This document shows positions 1-6,439 of a DNA stretch of 13,890 nt, one piece after another (the stretch's first letter is position 1; the number at the start of each line of letters is the position of its first letter). Both the position numbers and the translations under genes were made by a program. Source of the stretch: Desulfurococcales archaeon (GTDB taxonomy: Archaea > Thermoproteota > Thermoprotei_A > Sulfolobales > NBVN01); the NCBI GenBank assembly GCA_027083115.1, contig JALWQN010000116.1, positions 1-13,890 on the forward strand, written 5' to 3'. Under the pieces are notes generated by a model that was not told the DNA's origin, ran no database searches, and saw only the letters and a list, made by a program, of their open reading frames with translations.

Positions 1-235
1 AGGAGTCAGCAACAACCCTAACGAACTCCCTACAGAGCTGAGGGTATGTTAGCTCAGAAGCCATGAAGTAAGCACCACTATGCCTCCCAAGGAACTCCCT
101 CAGTAACCTTGTCTTACCGACCCGCCTCCTACCGAAAACAACAACCAAACCAAAACCATCCCTACCCAACACCTTCTCGAGAACCCCTAACTCATTCTCC
201 CTATCAATAAACGGAACACGATAATCGTATCTCAA
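1..235 (-). CDS. Archaeal P-loop ATPase (ATPase_2/AAA-type family), N-terminal part only
   Basis: Reading the minus strand from a TTG at 235 gives 78 codons that run off the left edge. The product begins MRYDYRVPFIDRENELGVLE and carries a Walker A loop GRRRVGKT at residues 35-42, preceded by the hydrophobic strand GLVVVF. The 'F-x-x-R-E-x-E-L' opening followed by F/Y-G-R-R-R-V-G-K-T is the hallmark of the archaeal ATPase family (Pfam ATPase_2), often with a C-terminal nuclease-like domain that would lie outside the window. Family members are common and expand in hyperthermophile genomes; the cellular role is usually unknown. An in-frame TAG at 245-247 and no ATG or GTG support the TTG start. 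A TATA-like box (265-274) lies about 35 bp upstream, which predicts a leader of only some 8-10 nt. Walker B and sensor residues cannot be seen. Confidence 0.8.
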   Translation of the reverse strand, partial: MRYDYRVPFIDRENELGVLEKVLGRDGFGLVVVFGRRRVGKTRLLREFLGRHSGAYFMASELTYPQLCREFVRVVADS

Positions 236-264
236 TACGATTACCTAAATACTAAAAACATGCA

Positions 265-274
265 GTAATAAAAG
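265..274 (-). promoter_or_regulatory. TATA box of the ATPase gene
   Basis: The minus strand reads CTTTTATTAC here, about 35 bp before the TTG start at 235. With the usual archaeal spacing of about 25 bp, transcription would start some 8-10 nt before the start codon. This is inferred from the sequence alone. Confidence 0.45.
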
Positions 275-307
275 ATTAACTAAATACCTAAAATCCTTTC
301 AGTAAGC

Positions 308-319
308 GTTAACGTTAAC
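308..319. promoter_or_regulatory. Perfect 12-bp palindrome in a divergent promoter region
   Basis: GTTAACGTTAAC is a perfect palindrome. It sits between two divergent genes, about 32 bp upstream of the TATA box at 351-357 and about 34 bp upstream of the opposing TATA box at 265-274. The placement suits a regulator site acting on both promoters, but TTAA-rich palindromes arise readily in this AT-rich sequence. Confidence 0.25.
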
Positions 320-350
320 TCACGAACCGGCCCCGATTAAGTTTGAGCAA

Positions 351-357
351 TTTATTA
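351..357 (+). promoter_or_regulatory. TATA box of the exported OB-fold-like protein gene
   Basis: TTTATTA lies 32-38 bp before the TTG start at 389. The predicted transcription start is therefore only about 8 nt upstream of the coding region, and no ribosome binding site is visible there. Confidence 0.45.
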
Positions 358-388
358 GGGTCTCCCCTAAGGAAGTAGGTCGATAGTT

Positions 389-916
389 TTGGGTAAAGTA
401 CTTAAGATATTCGGTGGTTTCATTCTCCTAATGGTTCTTGCTGCAGTAGTTGTTGGTTTGATCGGTGAGGATAAAGTCCAGAACTCCTTCATGAGGTTCA
501 TAATGAGCGTAGGTAATTCAGGAAGCAATAAATTGTTCGTTGACTCTAACTACAGCACATTAGGTAAGGACCCGAACGGGTTTAAGGGTGCTGAGGTTAA
601 GTTAACCGGCTACCTATTCAATGTTGTTCCTCCTGGTGGCAGGGTCCTTAAAGGAAATATGGAGGTCGAGGTCTACAGGGGAACTAAGCAGGACCTCTAC
701 GCTAACCCGATGAACACAACTAACCGCTTATGGGTTACGTACAACCAGACTACACTCAACCACAACCCTAGAGTAGGTTCGTGCGTGCTTATTGAGGGAG
801 TAGTTAGGGGTATGGTTAAGGTGACCACGGCCTCTGGGGACACTACCTACGACACGTTCATTGAGGCATCAAGCATGAAGGATATCCCTTGCAGTTCAGT
901 GCCTGCGAGCGCTTAA
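389..916 (+). CDS. Membrane-anchored exported protein with a probable OB-fold domain, unknown function
   Basis: A 175-residue protein starting at TTG. Residues 7-25 form one hydrophobic helix after a short Lys-containing N terminus, so it is a signal anchor or signal peptide with the rest outside the cell. Three N-x-S/T sequons (N54, N109, N119) and two cysteines (C132, C168) that could form a disulfide agree with an extracellular domain. From about residue 55 the pattern 'Y-x-x-L-x-K-D-P-x-x-F-K-G-A-x-V-x-L-T-G' followed by 'P-R-V-G-S-C-V-L-I-E-G-V-V-R-G' and 'F-I-E-A-S' resembles OB-fold domains of the tRNA_anti-like/NirD-like exported type. This is pattern recognition and not a firm family match. 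The gene is alone on its strand, with its own TATA box and a T-rich end. No function can be assigned. Confidence 0.75.
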   Translation: MGKVLKIFGGFILLMVLAAVVVGLIGEDKVQNSFMRFIMSVGNSGSNKLFVDSNYSTLGKDPNGFKGAEVKLTGYLFNVVPPGGRVLKGNMEVEVYRGTKQDLYANPMNTTNRLWVTYNQTTLNHNPRVGSCVLIEGVVRGMVKVTTASGDTTYDTFIEASSMKDIPCSSVPASA

Positions 917-944
917 GAGGAAATTAAGAAATAATTAACATAGA

Positions 945-970
945 CATTTCATTAATTCTTTAATCTTTTT
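945..970 (+). terminator. T-rich transcription end of the 389-916 gene
   Basis: The stretch between the two converging genes is rich in T on the plus strand and includes TTTAATCTTTTTC at 958-970. Archaeal transcription stops at such U-rich tracts without needing a hairpin. Confidence 0.4.
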
Positions 971-978
971 CACCTAAT

Positions 979-2346
979 CTACTTACCAACACCTAGAGCC
1001 AGGTACTTGCTGTAGCTAGTGTCTTTCTTAATCACGTTCACGGCATCAATAATTACTGGTTCCTTCCCTGAGTAGTTAATTATGTCCTTAATGCCTAGTT
1101 CCCTGTATGCTGAGTGCTTTGTTGCGATAATAACTAACTCACTGCCTCCTAATGCCTTCCTTAAGTTATCGGTTAGTTCAGCACCTAAGTCATCAAGCAC
1201 CTCATCCTTCCTCACCAGCGGGTCATGAACGACGATCTTCCTGTAGGCTCTCGCCTTAAGTAAGGCAACTATGTCGTGCGTTGGAGATAACCTGGTGTCG
1301 TCAATATCTCCCCTGAATGCAGCACCCAAGACAGTTACTTTAGTTTTCTTCGGGTTTATTCCTGCCTTAGCCCTTAATCCCTCAGCCAACCTAATCACTT
1401 CGTAAGGCATTCCCTCATTTATTTCCCTGGCTAATTGAGTTAGCCTCATAACATGTCCCTTACTTAATGCAGGCTTCATGAGGAAGTAGGGGTATAGGGG
1501 TATGCAGTAACCCCCTACTCCAGGACCCGGTAGGTGTATGTGGCTGTAGGGCTGTGAGTTCGCTGCCTCCCTAACCTCATAGAAGTCCACGCCTAAAGCC
1601 ATTGAGGTAAGAGCTAATTCGTTAGCTAGGGCTATGTTCACGTCCCTATATACGCCTTCAGCAAGCTTCTCGAACTCTGCCGCGGTTGTTGAGGACATCT
1701 CAATAACTCCCTTCTCAGCTATTCTCCTATAGAACTCTGAAGCCAGCTTAAGCGATGCCTCATTAACCCCACCAACGACCTTAGGGTAATTAACCTCTAT
1801 ATCCTTAACTGCCCTACCTACGTAAACCCTCTCCGGACTGTATGCTAGGTGGAAGCCCTCACCAGCAATTAAGCCACTGGCTTCCTCGAGAGCCGGCCTC
1901 ACAACACCTAAGGTAGTTCCTGGGGGAACGCTTGACTCAAGAATTACTAGGTCACCCTCCTTAAGCCCCTCACCCACGCCCTTAGATACTGCCTTAAGTG
2001 AGTGGAAGCTGTATTCCCTCCTGAACCAGTCGATATCCACCGGCACAGTAATTACCTTAATTAAGCTATTCCTTGACGCGTTAACCCCGTCAGCAGTTAA
2101 TTCTAGCCTGCCCTCACTCAATCCCTTCTGAAGCGCTTCCTTAATCTCTAACTCATTAAACCATAGCCGGCCCTCACGGATTGCCTTAAGCCTTCCTTCA
2201 TTAATGTCGACACCGATAACCCTTAATCCCTTCCTTAAGTACACAGCAACCAATGAGAGACCAACGTAACCGACGCCGTAAACAGCTACCTTACCTGATC
2301 CGCTGAAGACCTCATGAATTAATTCGGTTCCTTCAGCCCGCGACAT
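979..2346 (-). CDS. UDP/GDP-sugar dehydrogenase family (WecC/Ugd-like nucleotide-sugar dehydrogenase), catalytic residues altered
   Basis: A 455-residue protein with the three domains of NAD-dependent nucleotide-sugar dehydrogenases, which oxidise the C6 alcohol of a UDP- or GDP-sugar to a uronic acid for surface polysaccharide or glycan synthesis. The N-terminal Rossmann loop GVGYVGLSL spans residues 24-32. The strand ending in ESSVPPGTT (137-145), YSPER (169-173), the EKLAEGVYRDVNIALANELA helix (226-245), the active-site loop PGPGVGGYCIP (273-283, nucleophile C281) and a C-terminal Rossmann domain from about 333 (VTVLGAAFRGDIDDTR) are all visible. It looks closest to UDP-N-acetylmannosamine dehydrogenases. 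Two positions are odd: the Asn of the K-x-x-x-N motif is G231, and the Asp after the nucleophile (C-x-x-x-D) is Y285. K227 and C281 are kept. The ATG at 2346 follows a TATA-like box at 2377-2386. The gene lies 45 bp downstream of feoB but probably has its own promoter. Confidence 0.85.
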   Translation of the reverse strand: MSRAEGTELIHEVFSGSGKVAVYGVGYVGLSLVAVYLRKGLRVIGVDINEGRLKAIREGRLWFNELEIKEALQKGLSEGRLELTADGVNASRNSLIKVITVPVDIDWFRREYSFHSLKAVSKGVGEGLKEGDLVILESSVPPGTTLGVVRPALEEASGLIAGEGFHLAYSPERVYVGRAVKDIEVNYPKVVGGVNEASLKLASEFYRRIAEKGVIEMSSTTAAEFEKLAEGVYRDVNIALANELALTSMALGVDFYEVREAANSQPYSHIHLPGPGVGGYCIPLYPYFLMKPALSKGHVMRLTQLAREINEGMPYEVIRLAEGLRAKAGINPKKTKVTVLGAAFRGDIDDTRLSPTHDIVALLKARAYRKIVVHDPLVRKDEVLDDLGAELTDNLRKALGGSELVIIATKHSAYRELGIKDIINYSGKEPVIIDAVNVIKKDTSYSKYLALGVGK

Positions 2347-2376
2347 GCTCTTGACCGTGAATTAGGTTGCTGGAGG

Positions 2377-2386
2377 AATAAATAGG
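2377..2386 (-). promoter_or_regulatory. Candidate TATA box of the nucleotide-sugar dehydrogenase gene
   Basis: The minus strand reads CCTATTTATT 31-40 bp before the ATG at 2346, in the same geometry as other promoters in this window. It lies just inside the short gap after the feoB stop codon, so read-through from feoB is also possible. Confidence 0.35.
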
Positions 2387-2391
2387 TTGGC

Positions 2392-4266
2392 TTAGAGTCG
2401 TGCGTAAGTAACTGCTACGGTAAGGCCCACGAGATCGAGGAACACCCATAAGGGTATTGCTTTCTTAAACCCTAACTCCCTGATCATTGCCCCTAAAGCA
2501 ATTATGCAGGGGACCTGGTAGGTTGAGGCAATAGTGAAGGTCATTATCTGGTGAGGCGTTAACACGTTACCGAAGTTAACTGTCCCTAAGACGGTGGCGA
2601 GCATGGATATCACCAGGTCCTTCTGGAGGAATCCGTAGGCTAAGGGTATGAGGGTTCCTGGAGGTAGCTTAAGTACTGAGGCTATGGGGGCTAAGAAAGT
2701 GATTAGTGCTGTATCAAGGTGAGCGTACACTGCCGCAGCATAGATTAAGGCACCAACAATAACTAATGGAGTAACAACTATTATGAAGGCCTTAAGCCTT
2801 AACCAAGTTTTAGAGAGGACTGTCTTTGCTTTAGGTGCCCTCATGGGAGGTATGTCCTCAATAAGGACTGCCTCCTCCCCCGCCCTAAGTGCCTTAGATA
2901 TGGCGTAACCTACCACTATAGCTAGTGTGAAGCCAAGGAGGTATATGGCTAGGGAGTACTGAGGTCCTAATACCCTGCCAGCAACCCCGAAAACTATTGA
3001 TGCTCTTGAGGAGCAAGGGATGAAGGCAAGCATGGATATCGCCACGATCTTCTGCTTCCTGCCGGGAAGCACCCTAGTCCCTATTGTTGCCGGCACCGAA
3101 CAACCTAGGCCTAGGAGGACGGGAATTACTCCCTTAGAGTGAAGACCTATTTTCTTCGTGAATGCGTGGAGCCAAATCATTATCCTGGCGAGCAAGCCCG
3201 AATCCTCCAGAAAAACAAGAAGCAGGTAGAATATGAAGACATACGGGAATGCAGCAACGTACTGACCGTATAGGGCCTTAACACTCATTGAAGCCATAAG
3301 CCCGGCGAACCCCTTTGTCGAGAGGGCGGATGTTAGGGAGTCGATGAACGGGGCGAAGTCCGCATTAATTAAGTCGATAAGTGCATTACCAGTAACTATT
3401 GTCACGAGTATTAAGGCACTAATGGATAGTAGGGAAGCTAGGAGGCCTAGGGGCGGGTTAGTGATTAACGCCTTATCCAATCTGCTGAGGCCAGGAATTA
3501 GTGTCGGGTGTATCACCACGTGCTTCCTGGATAGCTCCATAGCGTAGCCGGCCCTACCGACCTCAATATCCTTGTATGGGTCATGGCCTGCCTTAACCAG
3601 CTCCTTCCTGGCTCCCTCAGCGTGCTCGCATGAATAGAGTCGGCAGAATATTGGGTCACCCTCAATGAGTCGTACAGCTATCCCTCTCCTACCTAGCTCC
3701 TTGGGTGTCTTAACGCAATTGATTGCCTCAGCCACTGCTTTCTCTATGTGGTCATCATATATTATCTCGAGTTTCGATGGCTTAGCTTCCTTAAGGCGCT
3801 TAATGAGTTCGTTAAGCCCTCCCTTCCTCAGAGGGTTCACCCTAACTACAGGGACGCCTAACTCGCTCTCAAGGCCCCTATAGTTAATGCTTATTCCTTT
3901 CTTCTCGGCCTCCTCCCAGAAGTTCACTGCAATGACTGCCGGCACACCTAACTCAAGGACCGGAAGTATGAAGACCAAGCTTCTCTCAATAGCTGTTGCG
4001 TCAGCAACCACAACTACGGCCTCATACTCCTCCTCAGTAAGGACTCTCTCAGTTACTTCCTCCTCCATACTGCTGGGGAATAAGTTATATATTCCTGGAG
4101 TATCGATGAATTCGTACTCCACGCCCTCAATAAGTGCCTTAGCCCTAGTTACCTCAACAGTCGTTCCCGGGTAGTTCGAGGTGTGTGCTCCGGCACCAGT
4201 TAATGCGTTAAGTATTGTGCTCTTACCTACGTTCGGCTGACCTAGTAAGAGGGCCTTCCTACTCAA
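2392..4266 (-). CDS. feoB: Ferrous iron transport protein B (FeoB)
   Basis: A 624-residue Fe(II) permease with a cytosolic N-terminal GTPase domain and a C-terminal membrane domain. G1 is GQPNVGKS (9-16), with the threonine-rich switch I YPGTTVEV (32-39) and G3 DTPG (55-58). G4 would be N115-F-W-E118, where FeoB normally has N-x-x-D, and G5 reads VRVNPLRKGG. The membrane part begins at about residue 270. It contains the first gate motif GLGCSVPATIGTR (386-398), the second-gate region FIPCSSRASIV (415-425) and the C-terminal ASTYQVPCIIALGAMIRELG (580-599), all in the expected order. It is shorter than the roughly 770 residues of E. coli FeoB, as is usual for archaeal forms. TTG is taken as the start because GGTGG lies 6 nt upstream (4273-4277). 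The stop of the regulator gene is 21 bp upstream, so the two are almost certainly one operon. Confidence 0.93.
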   Translation of the reverse strand: MSRKALLLGQPNVGKSTILNALTGAGAHTSNYPGTTVEVTRAKALIEGVEYEFIDTPGIYNLFPSSMEEEVTERVLTEEEYEAVVVVADATAIERSLVFILPVLELGVPAVIAVNFWEEAEKKGISINYRGLESELGVPVVRVNPLRKGGLNELIKRLKEAKPSKLEIIYDDHIEKAVAEAINCVKTPKELGRRGIAVRLIEGDPIFCRLYSCEHAEGARKELVKAGHDPYKDIEVGRAGYAMELSRKHVVIHPTLIPGLSRLDKALITNPPLGLLASLLSISALILVTIVTGNALIDLINADFAPFIDSLTSALSTKGFAGLMASMSVKALYGQYVAAFPYVFIFYLLLVFLEDSGLLARIMIWLHAFTKKIGLHSKGVIPVLLGLGCSVPATIGTRVLPGRKQKIVAISMLAFIPCSSRASIVFGVAGRVLGPQYSLAIYLLGFTLAIVVGYAISKALRAGEEAVLIEDIPPMRAPKAKTVLSKTWLRLKAFIIVVTPLVIVGALIYAAAVYAHLDTALITFLAPIASVLKLPPGTLIPLAYGFLQKDLVISMLATVLGTVNFGNVLTPHQIMTFTIASTYQVPCIIALGAMIRELGFKKAIPLWVFLDLVGLTVAVTYARL

Positions 4267-4272
4267 AGAAAA

Positions 4273-4277
4273 CCACC
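4273..4277 (-). promoter_or_regulatory. Ribosome binding site that fixes the feoB TTG start
   Basis: GGTGG on the minus strand, 6 nt before the TTG at 4266. It partly matches the GGAGGTGATC complement of the archaeal 16S 3' end and fits an internal operon gene. Confidence 0.5.
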
Positions 4278-4287
4278 GTAAGGGAAT

Positions 4288-4905
4288 TTAGGTTTCAGTA
4301 CCCTCGTCAGGGGCTGCAGGAACAACAAGTATTGACTTAGCTATTTCAGCATCTATTGCTGCCGTTCTCTTCTCGTAGCCGGCCTCAATAACTATTAGGC
4401 CGTAGCTCTTCGCTATCACCCTAATCACCCTACCAATTACTGCGCCAACGCCGAAGACCCTAGAGATGACTGAGGGCTTAGGGTTCAGGACGGCCACAAC
4501 CCTCCCCCACCTACCCACACACATGTCCGTAAGCCTCCTAATCCTTCCCTTCCTTAATGACGAAAGAAAATCTAGGTTTAGGTTAAGGTGCTCTATTGAG
4601 TGAGCAGCTAGGTGAGGGTTCTCAATAACGTCCTTAAATAACTCCTCAGCCCTCTTGTGGGCCCTATATACTTCGTCAGCCCTAGAGAAGCCCTCACCAG
4701 TAAGGACTAACTTACCTCCTTCCTCACTAATTAATCCCTCACCCTTAAGCTCCCTAATGCCTTCCTTCGCCAGATCCTCATCCTCAATATCCTTAATCAC
4801 CTCCTCCGGCGTGGCTGAGCCTCCGCTCTCCCTCAAAAACCTGAGTACGTCCTCCTTAGCGTACCTTAACTCATCAGATGAAGTGCTGCATTCCTCTTCA
4901 CTCAC
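4288..4905 (-). CDS. DtxR/MntR-family metal-dependent regulator with C-terminal FeoA (SH3) domain
   Basis: A 205-residue protein. Residues 15-75 form a winged-helix DNA-binding domain ending in the wing KLVLTGEGFSRADE. Residues 76-115 are the DtxR dimerisation/metal-binding helices RAHKRAEELF and NPHLAAHSIEHLNLN. H83, E87 and H98 match the ancillary metal site of DtxR (H79, E83, H98). H102, E105 and H106 match the primary site (C102, E105, H106) with His in place of Cys. Residues 124-196 form a FeoA-like SH3 domain (LTDMCVGRWGRVVAVL … DAEIAKSILVV). The family binds Fe(II) or Mn(II) and represses uptake genes when metal is plentiful. It is first in the operon with feoB, which strongly suggests iron control and autoregulation. 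No separate feoA is present, so the SH3 domain might also serve as FeoA. Start: GTG at 4905; the nearby ATG is out of frame. Confidence 0.85.
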   Translation of the reverse strand: MSEEECSTSSDELRYAKEDVLRFLRESGGSATPEEVIKDIEDEDLAKEGIRELKGEGLISEEGGKLVLTGEGFSRADEVYRAHKRAEELFKDVIENPHLAAHSIEHLNLNLDFLSSLRKGRIRRLTDMCVGRWGRVVAVLNPKPSVISRVFGVGAVIGRVIRVIAKSYGLIVIEAGYEKRTAAIDAEIAKSILVVPAAPDEGTET

Positions 4906-4923
4906 TCATCATCCCTACCTTCA

Positions 4924-4938
4924 TCAGTACTTAACTGA
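4924..4938. promoter_or_regulatory. Candidate operator of the feo operon: 15-bp inverted repeat
   Basis: TCAGTACTTAACTGA has 5-bp arms (TCAGT/ACTGA) around a 5-bp spacer. It lies directly between the TATA box (about 4938-4946, minus-strand TTAATTTTC) and the GTG start at 4905. A repressor bound here would block polymerase recruitment, as expected for a DtxR-family autorepressor. The arms are short, and ownership by the adjacent regulator is inferred. Confidence 0.4.
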
Positions 4939-4946
4939 AAATTAAG
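4938..4946 (-). promoter_or_regulatory. TATA box of the regulator-feoB operon
   Basis: The minus strand reads CTTAATTTT here (4938-4946), about 33-41 bp before the GTG at 4905, predicting a leader of about 10 nt. The box abuts the inverted repeat at 4924-4938. Confidence 0.45.
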
Positions 4947-4959
4947 GTTAGTTGCCGGT

Positions 4960-4974
4960 GGAAACAGTATTTCC
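4960..4974. promoter_or_regulatory. Second inverted repeat upstream of the feo promoter
   Basis: GGAAACAGTATTTCC has 5-bp arms (GGAAA/TTTCC) around CAGTA, in the same 5-5-5 layout as the repeat at 4924-4938 but with a different arm sequence. It lies 14-28 bp upstream of the TATA box, where archaeal activators and repressors often bind. Confidence 0.25.
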
Positions 4975-4985
4975 TGACTGATTAA

Positions 4986-5849
4986 CTAGATCTGCATAGG
5001 TATGTGGGCCTCAGGCACCCCACGCCTAAATAGTTGATTGCTTGCGTAGATAGTTATTATGGCTATAAGTAGGAGAACCCCAGTAACTATGCCTAACGTC
5101 CCGCTAGCGACGTAAAGGCCTGCCGAGAAAGTAGCTACTGCGTTAAGACCAACTAAGTAAACCCCAGATATGTTTGTTCCTCCCCCAGCCAAAACCGCTA
5201 GAGCCACGAAAACCTCAAGTATTAGGGATGAGAGAAGACTTAATTCCTTACTTAAGGGGATTAAGTTAACTAACCTAATCAGCTGCGTTAATGAGTAAAT
5301 GAGTATAGGTATTGAGATCAGGCCGACATGAACTAAAGCAATTACTGAGCGTGTTGAGAAACCACCGTAAGCAAGGAGTATTGATGAGGAAAGAATAAGG
5401 GATTGATTAAGGACCTCATCACCCCCTAATCCAGCAGCCCTCATTAAGTTAGGGTGAAGGATTAACGTAAATAGTGTTGCTGAAACAAGCAAGCCAATAC
5501 CCCCTGAAAGATTAAGCTTGAGGACACCCTCAACACCAGCAAGGAAGAGAAGGATTAAGGCAGAATCAATAATTACTGCTGACTCCCTTCCCCTAAGGAA
5601 CTGCAGGTAATTGAGTCCAGGAACCCTAAGGAACTTCATGTATAGGTAAGCAGCAAGAAGGACCTCCACCAAACCACTAAGTATGTATGATGAACTTAAG
5701 GCAAGCAACCTTAATGAAGGAGTAAGTAACTTACCCCCCAAGTAAATCGGGGCTGATAGGGCTAACCCCTGAAAAAGTAGGGCTAACCCCTCCAGAAAGA
5801 CACCAGTAATGAAGAGCACGGCGGACAGCTTAATTAAGTCAGTATTCAT
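4986..5849 (-). CDS. Polytopic membrane protein, not recognised
   Basis: A 287-residue, very hydrophobic protein rich in Leu, Ser and Gly. About eight or nine membrane segments can be seen, near residues 8-33, 47-71, 89-110, 116-132, 149-162, 167-190, 203-222, 228-249 and 251-270, joined by short loops; the C terminus NQLFRRGVPEAHIPMQI is polar. I see no transporter signature, metal-binding motif or catalytic motif, and do not recognise the family. The ATG at 5849 follows a clear TATA-like box (5881-5891), so it is probably transcribed on its own. It lies between the hydroxylase operon and the feo operon on the same strand, but nothing ties it to either. It may be a lineage-specific protein of crenarchaea. 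Confidence 0.8.
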   Translation of the reverse strand: MNTDLIKLSAVLFITGVFLEGLALLFQGLALSAPIYLGGKLLTPSLRLLALSSSYILSGLVEVLLAAYLYMKFLRVPGLNYLQFLRGRESAVIIDSALILLFLAGVEGVLKLNLSGGIGLLVSATLFTLILHPNLMRAAGLGGDEVLNQSLILSSSILLAYGGFSTRSVIALVHVGLISIPILIYSLTQLIRLVNLIPLSKELSLLSSLILEVFVALAVLAGGGTNISGVYLVGLNAVATFSAGLYVASGTLGIVTGVLLLIAIITIYASNQLFRRGVPEAHIPMQI

Positions 5850-5864
5850 CCCAAAAACCTATCT

Positions 5865-5872
5865 CCCTAGGG
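5865..5872. promoter_or_regulatory. CCCTAGGG palindrome near the transcription start of the membrane-protein gene
   Basis: An 8-bp perfect palindrome with partly symmetric flanks lies between the TATA box (5881-5891) and the ATG (5849), close to the predicted transcription start. This would be a natural repressor site, but eight bases is weak evidence. Confidence 0.2.
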
Positions 5873-5880
5873 GAAACCGG

Positions 5881-5891
5881 AAAAATAAAGA
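5881..5891 (-). promoter_or_regulatory. TATA box of the 4986-5849 membrane-protein gene
   Basis: The minus strand reads CTTTATTTTTC, 32-42 bp before the ATG at 5849. It is one of the clearer TATA boxes in the window and predicts a short leader of about 8-10 nt. Confidence 0.5.
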
Positions 5892-5909
5892 TTTCTCCGT
5901 AAAATCACG

Positions 5910-5942
5910 TGGAAGCAAACAAATTAGGTAAAGAATGAAATG
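5910..5942 (-). terminator. T-rich end of the molybdenum hydroxylase operon
   Basis: Directly after the small-subunit stop codon the minus strand is T-rich (TTTCATTCTTT, then TAATTTGTTTGC). This is the usual form of an archaeal intrinsic terminator; no hairpin is evident. Confidence 0.35.
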
Positions 5943-5943
5943 G

Positions 5944-6426
5944 TTAGGTGCTTCCCTCCCTTATTTCCCTCGCCCTCCTTACGGCCTCAAGAATTTGCTT
6001 ATATCCTGTGCACCTACATATTACAGCATTAAGTAATTCCTTAATTTCCTTGTCTGTAGCGCCAGGCATGTTCTCAATAATCCAGTGAGCCACCAGCACG
6101 TAGGCCGGCGTGCAGAAACCGCATTGGAAACCGAATTTCTCGATGAATGCTTTCTGGGTTGCTGTGGGCTCACCTCCCTTAGTTAATCCCTCAACAGTAG
6201 TTATTTCTGAGCCATCAGCCTCGACCGCAAGAACGAGACATGACTTAGTTAATTTGCCGTTCATTATTATTGTGCAGGTACCGCACTCACCCCTTAAGCA
6301 GCCTGCCTTAACGCTGCTTAAGTAGAGCTTGTTTCTGAGGACATCAAGCAATCTCTCGTTAGGCTCGACATTAACCGACTTCTCCGTCCCGTTAACCTTA
6401 AGCCTTATGGTTAGGGAGTTAACCAC
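5944..6426 (-). CDS. Molybdenum hydroxylase small subunit, two [2Fe-2S] clusters
   Basis: A 160-residue electron-transfer subunit of the xanthine dehydrogenase/aldehyde oxidase/CO dehydrogenase superfamily. The N-terminal plant-ferredoxin-type domain binds one [2Fe-2S] cluster through C43, C48, C51 and C63 (GCLRGECGTC … C). The C-terminal four-helix domain binds the second through C102, C105, C137 and C139 (QCGFC and CRC). All eight ligands are present; the usual CTPG after the third pair is CTPA here. It passes electrons from the Mo centre to the FAD subunit and is cytoplasmic, with no signal peptide. The GTG at 6426 is chosen because GGGGTGA (6433-6439) lies 6 nt upstream and overlaps the stop codon of the medium subunit, which implies coupled translation. 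It is the last gene of the operon. Confidence 0.95.
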   Translation of the reverse strand: MVNSLTIRLKVNGTEKSVNVEPNERLLDVLRNKLYLSSVKAGCLRGECGTCTIIMNGKLTKSCLVLAVEADGSEITTVEGLTKGGEPTATQKAFIEKFGFQCGFCTPAYVLVAHWIIENMPGATDKEIKELLNAVICRCTGYKQILEAVRRAREIREGST

Positions 6427-6432
6427 CTTCGC

Positions 6433-6439
6433 TCACCCC
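6433..6439 (-). promoter_or_regulatory. Ribosome binding site of the small subunit, overlapping the preceding stop
   Basis: GGGGTGA on the minus strand, 6 nt before the GTG at 6426. Its last three bases are the TGA that ends the medium-subunit gene, a layout typical of translational coupling. Confidence 0.6.

Noticed and set aside
3344..4174. Open frames on the plus strand across feoB, and similar ones across the hydroxylase, tuf and rps12 genes.
   Set aside because: They lie fully inside strongly supported genes on the other strand, have no plausible ribosome binding site or promoter, and their products look like low-complexity Ser/Thr/Pro shadows.
4862..4926. Possible C/D box small RNA on the minus strand: TGATGA and CTGA motifs cluster around the start of the iron regulator gene.
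   Set aside because: The spacing does not fit: the distance between the second TGATGA and the next CTGA is about 28 nt, no D' box precedes it, and the motifs overlap the start codon and coding sequence.
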